Below, in pieces: positions 8,597 to 17,066 of a DNA stretch of 64,000 nt. Under the pieces are notes generated by a model, which worked only from the letters and a program-made list of their open reading frames with translations, was not told the DNA's origin and did no database searches. The DNA is from Chloroflexota bacterium (GTDB lineage Bacteria; Chloroflexota; Chloroflexia; Thermomicrobiales; UBA6265): assembly GCA_023389575.1 (NCBI GenBank), contig JAEWEG010000050.1, positions 1-64,000 of the forward strand, given 5' to 3'. Each line of letters starts with the position of its first letter. Within the stretch, counting starts at the first letter, position 1. The position numbers and the translations under genes were made by a program.

Positions 8597-9598
8597 CTAG
8601 ATGATACGAGACTTCCGAGCCTCGTGTGGTGTTGGTTCCAGGTCGCTGGAGACCGCGTCGGCGGGGATTTCGTCGAGCACCTCGACGGCGTCACCGACAC
8701 ATCGCGCGAGCGCCCGGGCGTTGTAGCCACCTTCCAGCACGGCCAGCACCTTGCCGCCATTGCGGTTGGCAACGGGCACGATCTCGCGCGTCATCTGGCG
8801 GAATCCCTCGTCCGACACCGCCATCCCGCCGATGGGGTCCTCGACGTGGGCGTCGTACCCGGCGGAGAGGATCAGCAGATCGGGAGCGTAGGCGTCTATC
8901 GCGGGGATCACGGTCTCCCGCAGGTGGGTGAGGTACGTGGAGTCCGTGGCGCCGGCCTCGAGAGGGATATTGACGGTATATCCCTCTCCCTCGGCGATCC
9001 CGGTTTCAGCCTTCAGGCCGGTGCCGGGAAACAGCGGATACTGATGAAGGGAGATGTATTGCACATCGCTTCTTCCATAGAAGATGTCCTGGGTCCCGTT
9101 TCCGTGGTGAACGTCCCAATCCAGGATCGTCACCCGTTTGTGGCCCTGCTCCAGGGCGTGCGCGGCGGCGATAGCCGCGGTGTTCAACAGACAGAAGCCC
9201 ATCGCCCGCGTTGGCGTCGCATGATGGCCCGGCGGCCTGGCGATGAGGAAGGCCCGGTCGATGTCGCCCGACGCCATCGCGTCCACCGCGTTGATCGCGG
9301 CCCCCGCCGCCAGCCTCGCCACTTCAAGCGATTCGGGCCGGACGACGGTGTCGCCATCGATCCAGCCGCCACCGCTAGCCGCGACATCCTCAAGACCCTG
9401 GAGCAGTTCCTGGTCGTGTACCCGCAGGGTCTGTTCGTCGGTGGCCGGACTCGCCGCCACGGTTGGGCGCTTGCCAATCAGGTGGCGGCGCTCCAACTCG
9501 CAGTCGATTGCGATGATTCGCGAGGCACGCTCCGGGTGGTCACCCGTGTCGTGCCGAAGGAAAGCGACGGATCGGAGTATGGCTGTGCGTGATCGCAT
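8597..9598 (-). CDS. Histone deacetylase/AcuC-family zinc deacetylase
   Basis: A 333-residue arginase/deacetylase-fold enzyme that should remove acetyl groups from lysine or polyamines. The HDAC hallmarks are visible: LRHDTGDHPE at the N-terminus, RPPGHHAT with the catalytic His pair at 125-126, the zinc ligands Asp162 and His164 in LDWDVHHGNGTQ, and Asp249 in SAGYDAH. GGYN near the end carries the usual Gly-Gly-Tyr. This is the bacterial class II-like/acetylpolyamine amidohydrolase type. The preceding ribosome site is weak (GGAAAGG at long spacing). It stands alone, with no acetyltransferase beside it. Confidence 0.92.
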   Translation of the reverse strand: MRSRTAILRSVAFLRHDTGDHPERASRIIAIDCELERRHLIGKRPTVAASPATDEQTLRVHDQELLQGLEDVAASGGGWIDGDTVVRPESLEVARLAAGAAINAVDAMASGDIDRAFLIARPPGHHATPTRAMGFCLLNTAAIAAAHALEQGHKRVTILDWDVHHGNGTQDIFYGRSDVQYISLHQYPLFPGTGLKAETGIAEGEGYTVNIPLEAGATDSTYLTHLRETVIPAIDAYAPDLLILSAGYDAHVEDPIGGMAVSDEGFRQMTREIVPVANRNGGKVLAVLEGGYNARALARCVGDAVEVLDEIPADAVSSDLEPTPHEARKSRII

Positions 9599-9678
9599 GG
9601 ACGTCTGCGCGTGCCTTTCCTGCTACCGTGAGGCTGATTCGCCACGATTGGCTATGTTTGGCATGTGATGGAGAGGGA

Positions 9679-10065
9679 TCAGGAGCCGGTCTGGTTGCCC
9701 CGGCCGCCCGGTGTGCGCCGGCTGGTGGTGTCAGCTGGCATCCAGGTTGTGGCGCGTGTTCGCTTTCGCGCGGAGGGCGCGGCGGTGATTGGTGTGACGT
9801 TCGAGCCGCGATAGTCGTCGTCCGGAGTGGGATGCGGCGTGCTCGATGCAAGCGGGCGATGCCGGAAACTCGTTGGTCCCATCCAGTTGTAGATCAGCGC
9901 GCCGGCGATGGGCACGCACAGGATCGTCAGCGCCCACATCACCTTGTTGTTGCCGCGCACGCGGGCGCGCCTCATCAGGTCGCGGAGCGACTGGATGCAA
10001 AGCGCGTATTGGGCGACGCCAAAAAGGATCACGAGCGTCGCGAGCATGGCGGTCTGGAAACTCAT
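9679..10065 (-). CDS. PLDc_N-type small membrane protein
   Basis: About 128 residues. Two N-terminal hydrophobic helices are separated by a basic loop (LRDLMRRARVRGNN), and the second ends in LIYNWMG. This is the pattern of the phospholipase D N-terminal (PLDc_N) membrane domain that precedes cardiolipin synthases. No catalytic HKD domain follows; the rest is a disordered, basic Ser/Thr/Pro tail. The start with MSFQTAML is preferred because the open frame upstream is not membrane-like. Its role is unknown. Confidence 0.6.
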   Translation of the reverse strand: MSFQTAMLATLVILFGVAQYALCIQSLRDLMRRARVRGNNKVMWALTILCVPIAGALIYNWMGPTSFRHRPLASSTPHPTPDDDYRGSNVTPITAAPSARKRTRATTWMPADTTSRRTPGGRGNQTGS

Positions 10066-10212
10066 TTGAACTAGCCTGGGCGTTGCGGGAACCAGACTCC
10101 GGTTCCGCCGCGGGGAGTCGTGTCTTTCCCCAAATCTGGCCGCGGGTCGTGCCGATTGCACACAATTATATGGTCAATCAGGTACAAGTGCGATTGTACG
10201 TGCACCGCAGTG

Positions 10213-11424
10213 TTAGGCGGCCGCCACGAAGTCGATGGCGACGTACCCGAACTCGCCGGAATCCACCACGATCACTGGCAGCCAGGTGTAGCCTTCCGCC
10301 TCTACCTGTTCACCGGCGACTTCCAGTTGCGTGCCTAGCTCCAGTTCCCTCAGCGGTGACCCGCTGGTGGTGGGCTCTTCGCGGAGGTTGACGCGATCTT
10401 CGATCGTTTCGACGATGTCGCCCTCAACAACATCGAGGGGCTCACTGGCGATCGTTTCTTCCTCGTCAGCCGGCTCCTCGTCCGTCTCGCTCGTCGAAGC
10501 TGGAGGATCGCCGCCGAATGTGATGTACCGGGCCTCGCCGCCGATCTTGAACGGCGAGACCTTGAGCAGGTTGTACTCGGTCCAGGCCAGGCCACCGAAC
10601 GACGCCCAGCCCTCGCCGGAGCCGCCCGGCATGTACTCACGGCTCACGTCGTTCACCACGGTAAGGGTCTGCATCTGGTCCCACGGCTCTCCGTTCCAGT
10701 CGGCGACCTCGAACGCGATGCTGGAGAAGAACGCGGGGAAAGGGTTCAGGTTGCGCACGGTCGCATGCACCGCCGCTCCGGCCGTGATCCAGGAGTTCCC
10801 CTCGCCAAGCGCCCGCGTCCGGAAGTCGAAAAGATCCCACGCATCGAGGCCGTAGAGGACCTCATCGACGGTGATCTCCCAGCCGCCCACCGTAATGGTG
10901 TCACCAAACCCCGCCGGCGATCCGGGTTCGCTCCCAATGTCGGTGCTGGCGGTGTCCAGCGATACGGGTTCGGGGGCGACCGCCCCATCGGCCAGCGCGA
11001 ACAACGCATCAGCCCAGTTTCCTCCCGCCTGTGGGCTGTCGAACCAGAGGATCGCGGCGGCGGGATCGTCCACCATCACGGCGATCCAGCCTTCGGTCGA
11101 GGCCCCGGGTTCCACCGCCGCTCCCAGCAGAGGCTCGGGAATCGCGATCGGCCCGGTCCGCCGCAGGATGCCGTCGGTGCCGGTGGCCGCGAAGTCGGAC
11201 ATCTGGATGGAACGGGTGATGGTGCCGGTGTTCTGGGCCGTGATCCGCGCGCAGACGTAGCTCAGCCCTTCGTCGGGTTCGGGGTTGTTCGCGTTGACAT
11301 CCGCCAGCAGGGCGGAGGCATCGCTTCCCGAGATCACCTCGACGACCGTGATGGCCCAGATTCCGAGGCTGGCCGTCTCATTCAATGGGTGCAGGGTGGA
11401 TGTGGCGAATTCCTGAGCGACCAC
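10213..11424 (-). CDS. DUF4352-like protein with C-terminal SH3b domain
   Basis: About 403 residues from a GTG start that has GAGGAGG six bases upstream. Two immunoglobulin-like DUF4352/telobox-type beta domains are seen, each beginning with a G-W-x-I-T-V-x-E-V strand (IWAITVVEV and GWEITVDEV). An acidic Thr/Glu/Ala linker follows, then one SH3b domain (DRVNLREEPTTSGSPL to GYVAIDFV). Such proteins are normally exported, yet neither this start nor the upstream frame shows a signal peptide. Either the true N-terminus is lost, or export uses another route. Function is not known. Confidence 0.7.
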   Translation of the reverse strand: MVAQEFATSTLHPLNETASLGIWAITVVEVISGSDASALLADVNANNPEPDEGLSYVCARITAQNTGTITRSIQMSDFAATGTDGILRRTGPIAIPEPLLGAAVEPGASTEGWIAVMVDDPAAAILWFDSPQAGGNWADALFALADGAVAPEPVSLDTASTDIGSEPGSPAGFGDTITVGGWEITVDEVLYGLDAWDLFDFRTRALGEGNSWITAGAAVHATVRNLNPFPAFFSSIAFEVADWNGEPWDQMQTLTVVNDVSREYMPGGSGEGWASFGGLAWTEYNLLKVSPFKIGGEARYITFGGDPPASTSETDEEPADEEETIASEPLDVVEGDIVETIEDRVNLREEPTTSGSPLRELELGTQLEVAGEQVEAEGYTWLPVIVVDSGEFGYVAIDFVAAA

Positions 11425-11677
11425 GCGTAGCCTCCTCGGGGCGAATCTGTCTGTTTGCTGAAACGAGTGGAGGGAGTTGCCAGTTTCGGTCTGTGCCCGG
11501 CGTTCCAGGCAAACGGACGGCCTCTTCTCACGCTTGATGGTACCCCGAACGTGAGATTCCGTGAGGCGATTCGTGGCCATTGTGATCCAGTGGCGGCATA
11601 TCGGCGTTCTACCGGCCAGAAGCCCAGGCGGGCTTGGAGAAGGAGACGGATACCGTCTTGGCACAAGGGAGTGAACG

Positions 11678-12238
11678 ATGTCGACATTGCATGCCACGGG
11701 AGTCCTCGGAAGCGCTCAACGACGTTTCGCGCAGTCTGAGTCCATGTTTTCCAGCGATATAGACGTACTCAACTATGCCCTCACGCTCGAGCACCTTGAG
11801 GCCGCGTTCTACCAGGCGGCGGGCGAGTACGACCTCGGCACCGACCCGTTCGGCAACTCCATCAACGAATGGGTGACCATCATCGGCGAGCATGAGACGG
11901 CCCATGTCGAGACGTTTACCCAGGTCATCATGGATCTCGGCGGCGAGCCGGTGATGGCGGCCGAATACGACTTTGGCGTGACCGATGCCCAGTCATTCCT
12001 GGCCACCGCCGCCATCATGGAGAACCTTGGCGTGGCCGCCTACGATGGCGCGGGCCAGTTCATCGAGAACGCCGACCTCCTCACCGCCGCTGGCGGCATC
12101 GTCGCCGTCGAGGCTCGGCACGCCGCCTACCTCAACCTCGTGACTGGCGAGTCGCCGTTCCCGGCCGCGTTCGAAACCCCGATGACCCCCGAGGAAGTCC
12201 TGGAGGCGGCTGGTCCGTTCATCGTCTCCGGCATGTAG
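11678..12238 (+). CDS. Ferritin-like domain protein without signal peptide
   Basis: A 186-residue protein of the Ferritin_2/DUF4439-like group. The motifs LEHLEAAFY, GEHETAHV and EARHAAY supply the Glu and His residues expected to hold a di-iron centre in a four-helix bundle. Its ATG has AAGGGAG six to seven bases upstream. It lacks the twin-arginine leader of the next gene and begins with a short Ser/Gln-rich tail, so it should stay in the cytoplasm. It is followed 65 bases later by a clear paralog and probably shares its transcript. The role could be iron handling or stress protection; no enzyme activity can be assigned. Confidence 0.82.
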   Translation: MSTLHATGVLGSAQRRFAQSESMFSSDIDVLNYALTLEHLEAAFYQAAGEYDLGTDPFGNSINEWVTIIGEHETAHVETFTQVIMDLGGEPVMAAEYDFGVTDAQSFLATAAIMENLGVAAYDGAGQFIENADLLTAAGGIVAVEARHAAYLNLVTGESPFPAAFETPMTPEEVLEAAGPFIVSGM

Positions 12239-12303
12239 TCCAACGGTTCGAATTCATGCAACACGCCGTCCCTCAAACGCCGATCCCAGGAGGAACTTTC
12301 ACC

Positions 12304-13020
12304 ATGGTCACCACCACGAAGCAGCATATGTATGAATCCATGCTTCAGCGCACGCTGGAAGCTCGTCTGACCCAGGTCTCGCGCCGCACCCTGCTCGGTC
12401 GCGCCGCGGTGGCTGGCGGCGGACTCGCCCTCGCCGGTTCCATCGGGTTCGCCTCGGCCCAGGATTCCACTCCCGATGGTGAGATGATGATGGGCGAAGA
12501 GATGATGGACTCGCCGTTCGACTCCGCGGTGGATGTGCTCAACTATGCGCTCACCCTGGAGCACCTAGAGGCCGCGTTCTACCGCGATGGCCTCGCCGAG
12601 CTCGGTGTCGATGTCTTCACGTCCTGGGGATTCGACGCCAGCGTGTTCGACCGCCTTTCGGCGATTGGCCAGCATGAAGCCGACCACGTCACCACGTTGA
12701 CGTCCGTCATCACCGACCTCGGCGGCGAACCAGTGATGGAATCCACCTACGACTTCGGCTGGACCGATGCCGCCGGGTTCCTCCAGGTCGCCCAGGCGCT
12801 TGAAGACACCGGAGTCGCCGCCTACCAGGGCGCCGCGCAGTACGCCATGGCCGACGACGGCCTGCTCACCGCCGCGTTGACGATTCACGGCGTGGAAGCC
12901 CGCCATGCCGCCTATGTCGCTATCCTCAACCAGCAGAACCCGTTCCCGGATGCGGTCAATCCTACGCTCACCCCGGACGAAGTGCTCGCTATCGCAACGC
13001 CGTTCATCACCGGCACCTGA
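12304..13020 (+). CDS. Tat-exported ferritin-like domain protein
   Basis: A 238-residue paralog of the preceding gene. A twin-arginine signal (SRRTLLGRAAVAGGG, then a hydrophobic stretch to ASAQD) is followed by a Met/Glu-rich spacer and the ferritin-like bundle with LEHLEAAFY, GQHEADHV and EARHAAY. AGGAGGA lies about nine bases before the chosen ATG; an upstream in-frame ATG has no such site. Tat export of a folded, metal-loaded protein fits a di-iron centre. The pair thus places one copy inside and one outside the membrane. A strong hairpin ends the unit. Confidence 0.88.
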   Translation: MVTTTKQHMYESMLQRTLEARLTQVSRRTLLGRAAVAGGGLALAGSIGFASAQDSTPDGEMMMGEEMMDSPFDSAVDVLNYALTLEHLEAAFYRDGLAELGVDVFTSWGFDASVFDRLSAIGQHEADHVTTLTSVITDLGGEPVMESTYDFGWTDAAGFLQVAQALEDTGVAAYQGAAQYAMADDGLLTAALTIHGVEARHAAYVAILNQQNPFPDAVNPTLTPDEVLAIATPFITGT

Positions 13021-13071
13021 TCCGGCCTGCGGCACCGGCCAATCATGTATTGAGCCTGGCGCCCATCGAAG

Positions 13072-13103
13072 CGACCCCTGGGAATTCTCTTTCCCAGGGG
13101 TCG
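13072..13103. terminator. Bidirectional terminator between ferritin-like and phosphoribosyltransferase genes
   Basis: A perfect 13-bp stem (CGACCCCTGGGAA with its complement) around a 6-base loop, followed by TTT on the plus strand. It lies between two convergent stop codons. Confidence 0.8.
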
Positions 13104-13148
13104 TTTCAGTTGAGGGTTCTCATGGTTCAGATTCCGGGGATGGTCGTC

Positions 13149-13811
13149 TCAGCGGCGGAGGAGCTCCACAACCTCTTCCGATCGGACCTCGTCGAAATTC
13201 TCGTACCAGGCGCCGACCGCGCCCAGGCTGGCCGAGGCGATCAGCGCGATCGTCTCGATTCCCAGGTGACGGAACGTCTCGACCACGTCCGGACTCGCGA
13301 TGGGCGCCGCGATCACGGCGGTCGACGCCGTTTGTCGCACGAACCGCAGGGCGGCCCGCATCGAGGCGCCTGTCGCCAGCCCATCGTCGATCAGGATCAC
13401 GACTTTTCCGGTGAAGTCCGGATCCGGCTTCCCCTCGCGAAGCACGTTATCCAGCCGCGCCCTGGCTTCCTCCGCGTCCTGGGTCAGGGTGTCCACGGTT
13501 CGCTCGTTCAGTCCCAATTCGCGGATCAGCCCGTGGCTGTGGATTCGAGCTCCGCCCGGTCCAACCGCGCCGATCGCGAGTTCTGGCTGCCAGGGGCTTC
13601 CGACCTTGCGCACCACGATCGCCTCCAGCGGTAGGTCGAACGCGCGGGCGACCTCCGCCGCCACGACCAGCCCGCCCCGGGCCAGCCCCGCCACGACGAC
13701 GCGCGATTGGTCGAATTCTTCCAGCACGGGGGCCAGAGCGGTGGCGAGTTGTTGTCCAGCGTGGACACGATCGCGAAATCGGTGCGAAGGGTGAGGTAGG
13801 GAATTTCGCAT
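13149..13811 (-). CDS. Phosphoribosyltransferase family protein
   Basis: About 220 residues with a type I phosphoribosyltransferase fold. The PRPP-binding motif VVILIDDGLATGAS is at about 137-150, preceded by GLARGGLVVAAEVA and the VVRKVGSP loop. It resembles the stand-alone predicted phosphoribosyltransferases with an inserted flexible hood, rather than a known purine or pyrimidine salvage enzyme. The base substrate is unknown. The start at MRNSLPHP was chosen because a GGGA-type site lies about eight bases upstream; earlier in-frame ATGs lack one. It is divergent from the GDPD gene. Confidence 0.82.
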   Translation of the reverse strand: MRNSLPHPSHRFRDRVHAGQQLATALAPVLEEFDQSRVVVAGLARGGLVVAAEVARAFDLPLEAIVVRKVGSPWQPELAIGAVGPGGARIHSHGLIRELGLNERTVDTLTQDAEEARARLDNVLREGKPDPDFTGKVVILIDDGLATGASMRAALRFVRQTASTAVIAAPIASPDVVETFRHLGIETIALIASASLGAVGAWYENFDEVRSEEVVELLRR

Positions 13812-13918
13812 GCTGCCGTCCCAGCGTATCGATCGTAGGCTCAGCTTGTCTCCCATCATAGGGCATGGCACCATGCATTCCAGTTTGAGAACCCAACCGG
13901 CAAGGAGCCCGTCCCGGA

Positions 13919-14635
13919 ATGCATGCAATCGCCCACCGTGGAGCGTCGGCCTATGCTCCCGAAAACACCGCTGCTGCCTTTGACCTGGCCATCGAGATGC
14001 GCGCCGACATGATTGAGACGGACATCCAGGTCACCCGTGACGGGCATCTCGTCCTGATTCACGACGACCTGGTCGACCGCACCACCAACGGACGTGGCCC
14101 CGTCTCCGACCATACGCTCGGCGAGCTTCGCGCGCTCGACGCCGGTTCATGGTTCGGTGGGGATGCCCAGCCCGCGACCGTGCCCACCCTGGAGGAGTTC
14201 ATCGAAACCTGGCTGCCGCGCATTCCGGCCTGTCTGGAAATCAAGGACCCGCTTGCCGTGACGCCCACCATCGACCTTCTTCGCGCGCTTGGCCCACGCG
14301 ATGATATCCACGTCACGTCCTTTTCCTGGACGGCCCTGCTGCACGTCCGGGCCGGGCTGGACGTGACCACCGGGTTCCTGTGCAGGACGTTTAACGAAGA
14401 CATCATCGAGCGATGCGTCGCGCGCGGCATCGTCCAGATCTGCCCGCCGGCGAGGCAGCTCGACTCCAGCCTTGTGGACCACGCCCACGCGCGTGGTCTT
14501 ACGGTTCGCGCGTGGGGCGTTGGCTCTCGCGACGATGTCGATCGCGTCTTCGACACTGGAGCCGATGGAGCCACCACCAATTGGCCGGACTGGATGACAG
14601 AACATCCGGGATACGCGGGGGAGAGCAGGGCATGA
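13919..14635 (+). CDS. Glycerophosphodiester phosphodiesterase
   Basis: A 238-residue TIM-barrel GDPD that hydrolyses glycerophosphodiesters to glycerol-3-phosphate and an alcohol. Conserved catalytic and metal residues are in AHRGAS (His6, Arg7), APENT (Glu15), ETDIQ (Glu33, Asp35) and LIHDD (His48). The length is typical of the cytoplasmic form and there is no signal peptide. AAGGAG lies about 11 bases ahead of the ATG. The stop overlaps the next start (ATGA), so the two genes are translationally coupled. Confidence 0.93.
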   Translation: MHAIAHRGASAYAPENTAAAFDLAIEMRADMIETDIQVTRDGHLVLIHDDLVDRTTNGRGPVSDHTLGELRALDAGSWFGGDAQPATVPTLEEFIETWLPRIPACLEIKDPLAVTPTIDLLRALGPRDDIHVTSFSWTALLHVRAGLDVTTGFLCRTFNEDIIERCVARGIVQICPPARQLDSSLVDHAHARGLTVRAWGVGSRDDVDRVFDTGADGATTNWPDWMTEHPGYAGESRA

Positions 14636-15441
14636 CGCTGATGCTCGACTGGTTCGACGTGCGCGAGGCGGAGCCGGGCGTCTTCATTATTGAAGAGCCA
14701 CTGCATGTCGAACAGGTGAAGTCGTACCTGGTGGTTGGTGATGAGCGCACCGCGTTGATCGATACGGGGATGGGCGTCGCCAACATTCGCGAGGTCGTCG
14801 ACTCGCTCATGGACAGACCGGTCACGGTCCTGCTCAGCCACGCTCACTGGGACCACATCGGCGGCAACGGCCTGTTCGACGACCTCCTCATCCACCCCGC
14901 CGAGGCGGATGTGCTGCCGGAAGGCTTCCCCAACGACCGGCTCCAGAAGTGGTTCGCGCCGGAACAGCTGACGGGCCCACTTCCTCCGGGAATCACCGTC
15001 GAGTCCCTTGCGATCCCGCCGAGCCAGGCGACCGGCGAACTGGCCGACGGTCAGGTCATCGACCTCGGCGGCCGGAGACTGGAGGTCCTGCATTGTCCCG
15101 GCCACTCGCCTGGTGGCGTGGTCTTCCTGGACCGCGCCAATGGAGTGCTATTCAGCACGGATCTCGCCTACCGGGGATTCCTGTATGCCTATCGTGGCAA
15201 GAGCCTCGGTATCTACCTCGACTCATTGCACAAGCTCGCCAGCCTCGCGCACGATCTGCGAACCGTCTATCCCTCGCACAATGACTCGCCACTTGAGCCT
15301 GACGTATTGGTTGCCTGCGCGGACATCATGCGACGCGTGGTCGACGGCGCCGAGCCCGACGATGTGCGGGGTGATGTCGCTGGGTACATGGGCGACCAGC
15401 AGGTCGGTGTGTACCTCTTCCCGGCCCGCTACGAAGATTGA
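14632..15441 (+). CDS. Metallo-beta-lactamase-fold hydrolase
   Basis: A 269-residue MBL-fold enzyme. The zinc motif HAHWDH is at residues 70-75, further ligands are in HCPGHSPGG and FSTDLAYRG, and a late His is in YPSHND. It resembles the glyoxalase II/RNase Z-like hydrolases with unknown substrate. Its ATG overlaps the GDPD stop by four bases and is preceded by GGGGAGAG. Coupling to a phosphodiesterase suggests a shared phospholipid or phosphodiester degradation route, but this is inference. Confidence 0.9.
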   Translation: MTLMLDWFDVREAEPGVFIIEEPLHVEQVKSYLVVGDERTALIDTGMGVANIREVVDSLMDRPVTVLLSHAHWDHIGGNGLFDDLLIHPAEADVLPEGFPNDRLQKWFAPEQLTGPLPPGITVESLAIPPSQATGELADGQVIDLGGRRLEVLHCPGHSPGGVVFLDRANGVLFSTDLAYRGFLYAYRGKSLGIYLDSLHKLASLAHDLRTVYPSHNDSPLEPDVLVACADIMRRVVDGAEPDDVRGDVAGYMGDQQVGVYLFPARYED

Positions 15442-15721
15442 TTTGGGGAACTGAACTCGCTTCGATGGCGCACCGCCGTTCAACGTGTACTCGTGGGGAC
15501 ATATGGGGTGGTACTGTGACGATCCACCTGCACCCCACGACTTCTGGTGAAGATTGTTGATCTCAACCTTGACATTGATCAGGCAAGATGCGATTTGTCG
15601 AAGATTGTTGACAGTTGCGACACATTCGGGCGACCGGGCTTGTTAGAGTGGGTGAACGACAAGGCCAACCTCGATCAGCCCGACGCGCGGTGCTCGCGAT
15701 CATGAACAGGAGTCAGGCGTC

Positions 15722-16960
15722 ATGACGGACCTGGAAATCGCCCCTTTCGATGTCAACGCCATATTCGCTGGCGGCAACCCCTATCCGGCCCTCGCCCGCT
15801 ATCGGCGAGAATCCCCGGTCCATGTCCAAACCCGTAGCTGGAAGGGGGAAGAGAATTTTCCGCCAAAGCTCGATATCTTCCTCTTTCGCCACGCCGATTG
15901 CATGACCTGGCTCCGGGACCCCCGTCTCGGCCATTGGGAACGGCCAGCTGACGCCGAGCAGCCGCCGCCCAACACCTACGCGGCCGTCGCCGACCACTTC
16001 ATGCTCTTTCGCCACCCACCCGTCCACACCCGGCTACGTGGAGTGGCAAACCTGGCCTTCACCCCGCGAAAGGTGGAGAAGCAGCGGGCAGGTGTGGAGG
16101 AGATCGCGGCCCGGCTTGCCTCGGAAATGCGCGATGGCGAACAGCCGGTCGAGCTCATTGGCCAGTTCGCCTATCCATTGCCGATGCTGGTCATCGCCGA
16201 GGTGCTCGGGATTCCCCGGGAGGACTACCGGATGTTCCGGAGCCTCGCTGGTGACCTGGCCGCCGCCATCGACTTCCCGGTCGATGGGTTGGAAGCGTTC
16301 ATCGCCCGGGTAGACCAAAGCACCGCCGAACTCTCCGACTATTTCGGCCATCTGGTCACCGCCCGCCGCGCCGACCCTCGCGAGGACCTGATCAGCACCC
16401 TGGTTCACGCCGTGTCCGAGGAAGGCCGGCTCAGCGAGGAGGAACTGATCGCCACCTGCATCCTGCTGCTGGTGGCCGGGCACGAGACAACGGTCAACCT
16501 GATCGGCAACGGGACGCTCGCCCTGCTGCGCAACCCGGACCAGTGGGCCGCCCTTCGCGACGATCCAGCGCTCGCCCGGAACGCCACCGAGGAACTCCTG
16601 CGGTACGACGCGCCGGTGCAGTTCACGACGCGTCGGGTGATGGAGGACATCGAGATCGACGGGCGACATATCCCCGAGGGATCGGTCTTCCATTTCATGC
16701 TCTCCTCCGGAAACCGGGACGAGGTGGCATTCACCGAACCGGATCGGCTCGATATCCGGCGCGATGTTGGCCGCATCATGTCGTTTGGCATGGGCATTCA
16801 CTTTTGCCTCGGCGCGCCGCTGGCCCGGTTGGAGGGGGAGGTCGCATTCGCCACGCTGGTCCGCGAGTTCCCGCATCTGTCGCTGGCCACCGCCGAACCG
16901 GAATGGCGTCCCGGCGCGATCTTCCATGGCCTGGCCGAGTTGCCGCTAAACCTCGGATAG
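15722..16960 (+). CDS. Cytochrome P450 monooxygenase
   Basis: A 412-residue soluble bacterial P450. The oxygen-activating I-helix motif AGHETT is at 252-257, the ExxR pair is Glu291/Arg294, and the haem-binding loop FGMGIHFCLG is at 355-364 with axial Cys362. The absence of a membrane anchor points to the class I type that needs a ferredoxin and reductase, neither of which is adjacent. AGGAG lies nine bases before the ATG. The substrate is unknown; the family hydroxylates terpenoids, fatty acids or macrolides. Confidence 0.95.
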   Translation: MTDLEIAPFDVNAIFAGGNPYPALARYRRESPVHVQTRSWKGEENFPPKLDIFLFRHADCMTWLRDPRLGHWERPADAEQPPPNTYAAVADHFMLFRHPPVHTRLRGVANLAFTPRKVEKQRAGVEEIAARLASEMRDGEQPVELIGQFAYPLPMLVIAEVLGIPREDYRMFRSLAGDLAAAIDFPVDGLEAFIARVDQSTAELSDYFGHLVTARRADPREDLISTLVHAVSEEGRLSEEELIATCILLLVAGHETTVNLIGNGTLALLRNPDQWAALRDDPALARNATEELLRYDAPVQFTTRRVMEDIEIDGRHIPEGSVFHFMLSSGNRDEVAFTEPDRLDIRRDVGRIMSFGMGIHFCLGAPLARLEGEVAFATLVREFPHLSLATAEPEWRPGAIFHGLAELPLNLG

Positions 16961-17066
16961 CTGAGCGAGTCGCCGGAGGGTTGGAGCGCGATCGATTGGC
17001 GGGGACCCGCCCATGGGCTACTGTATTGGGGCTATCGAGCTTCAAGCGGTAACCCAGGGGAACCCA

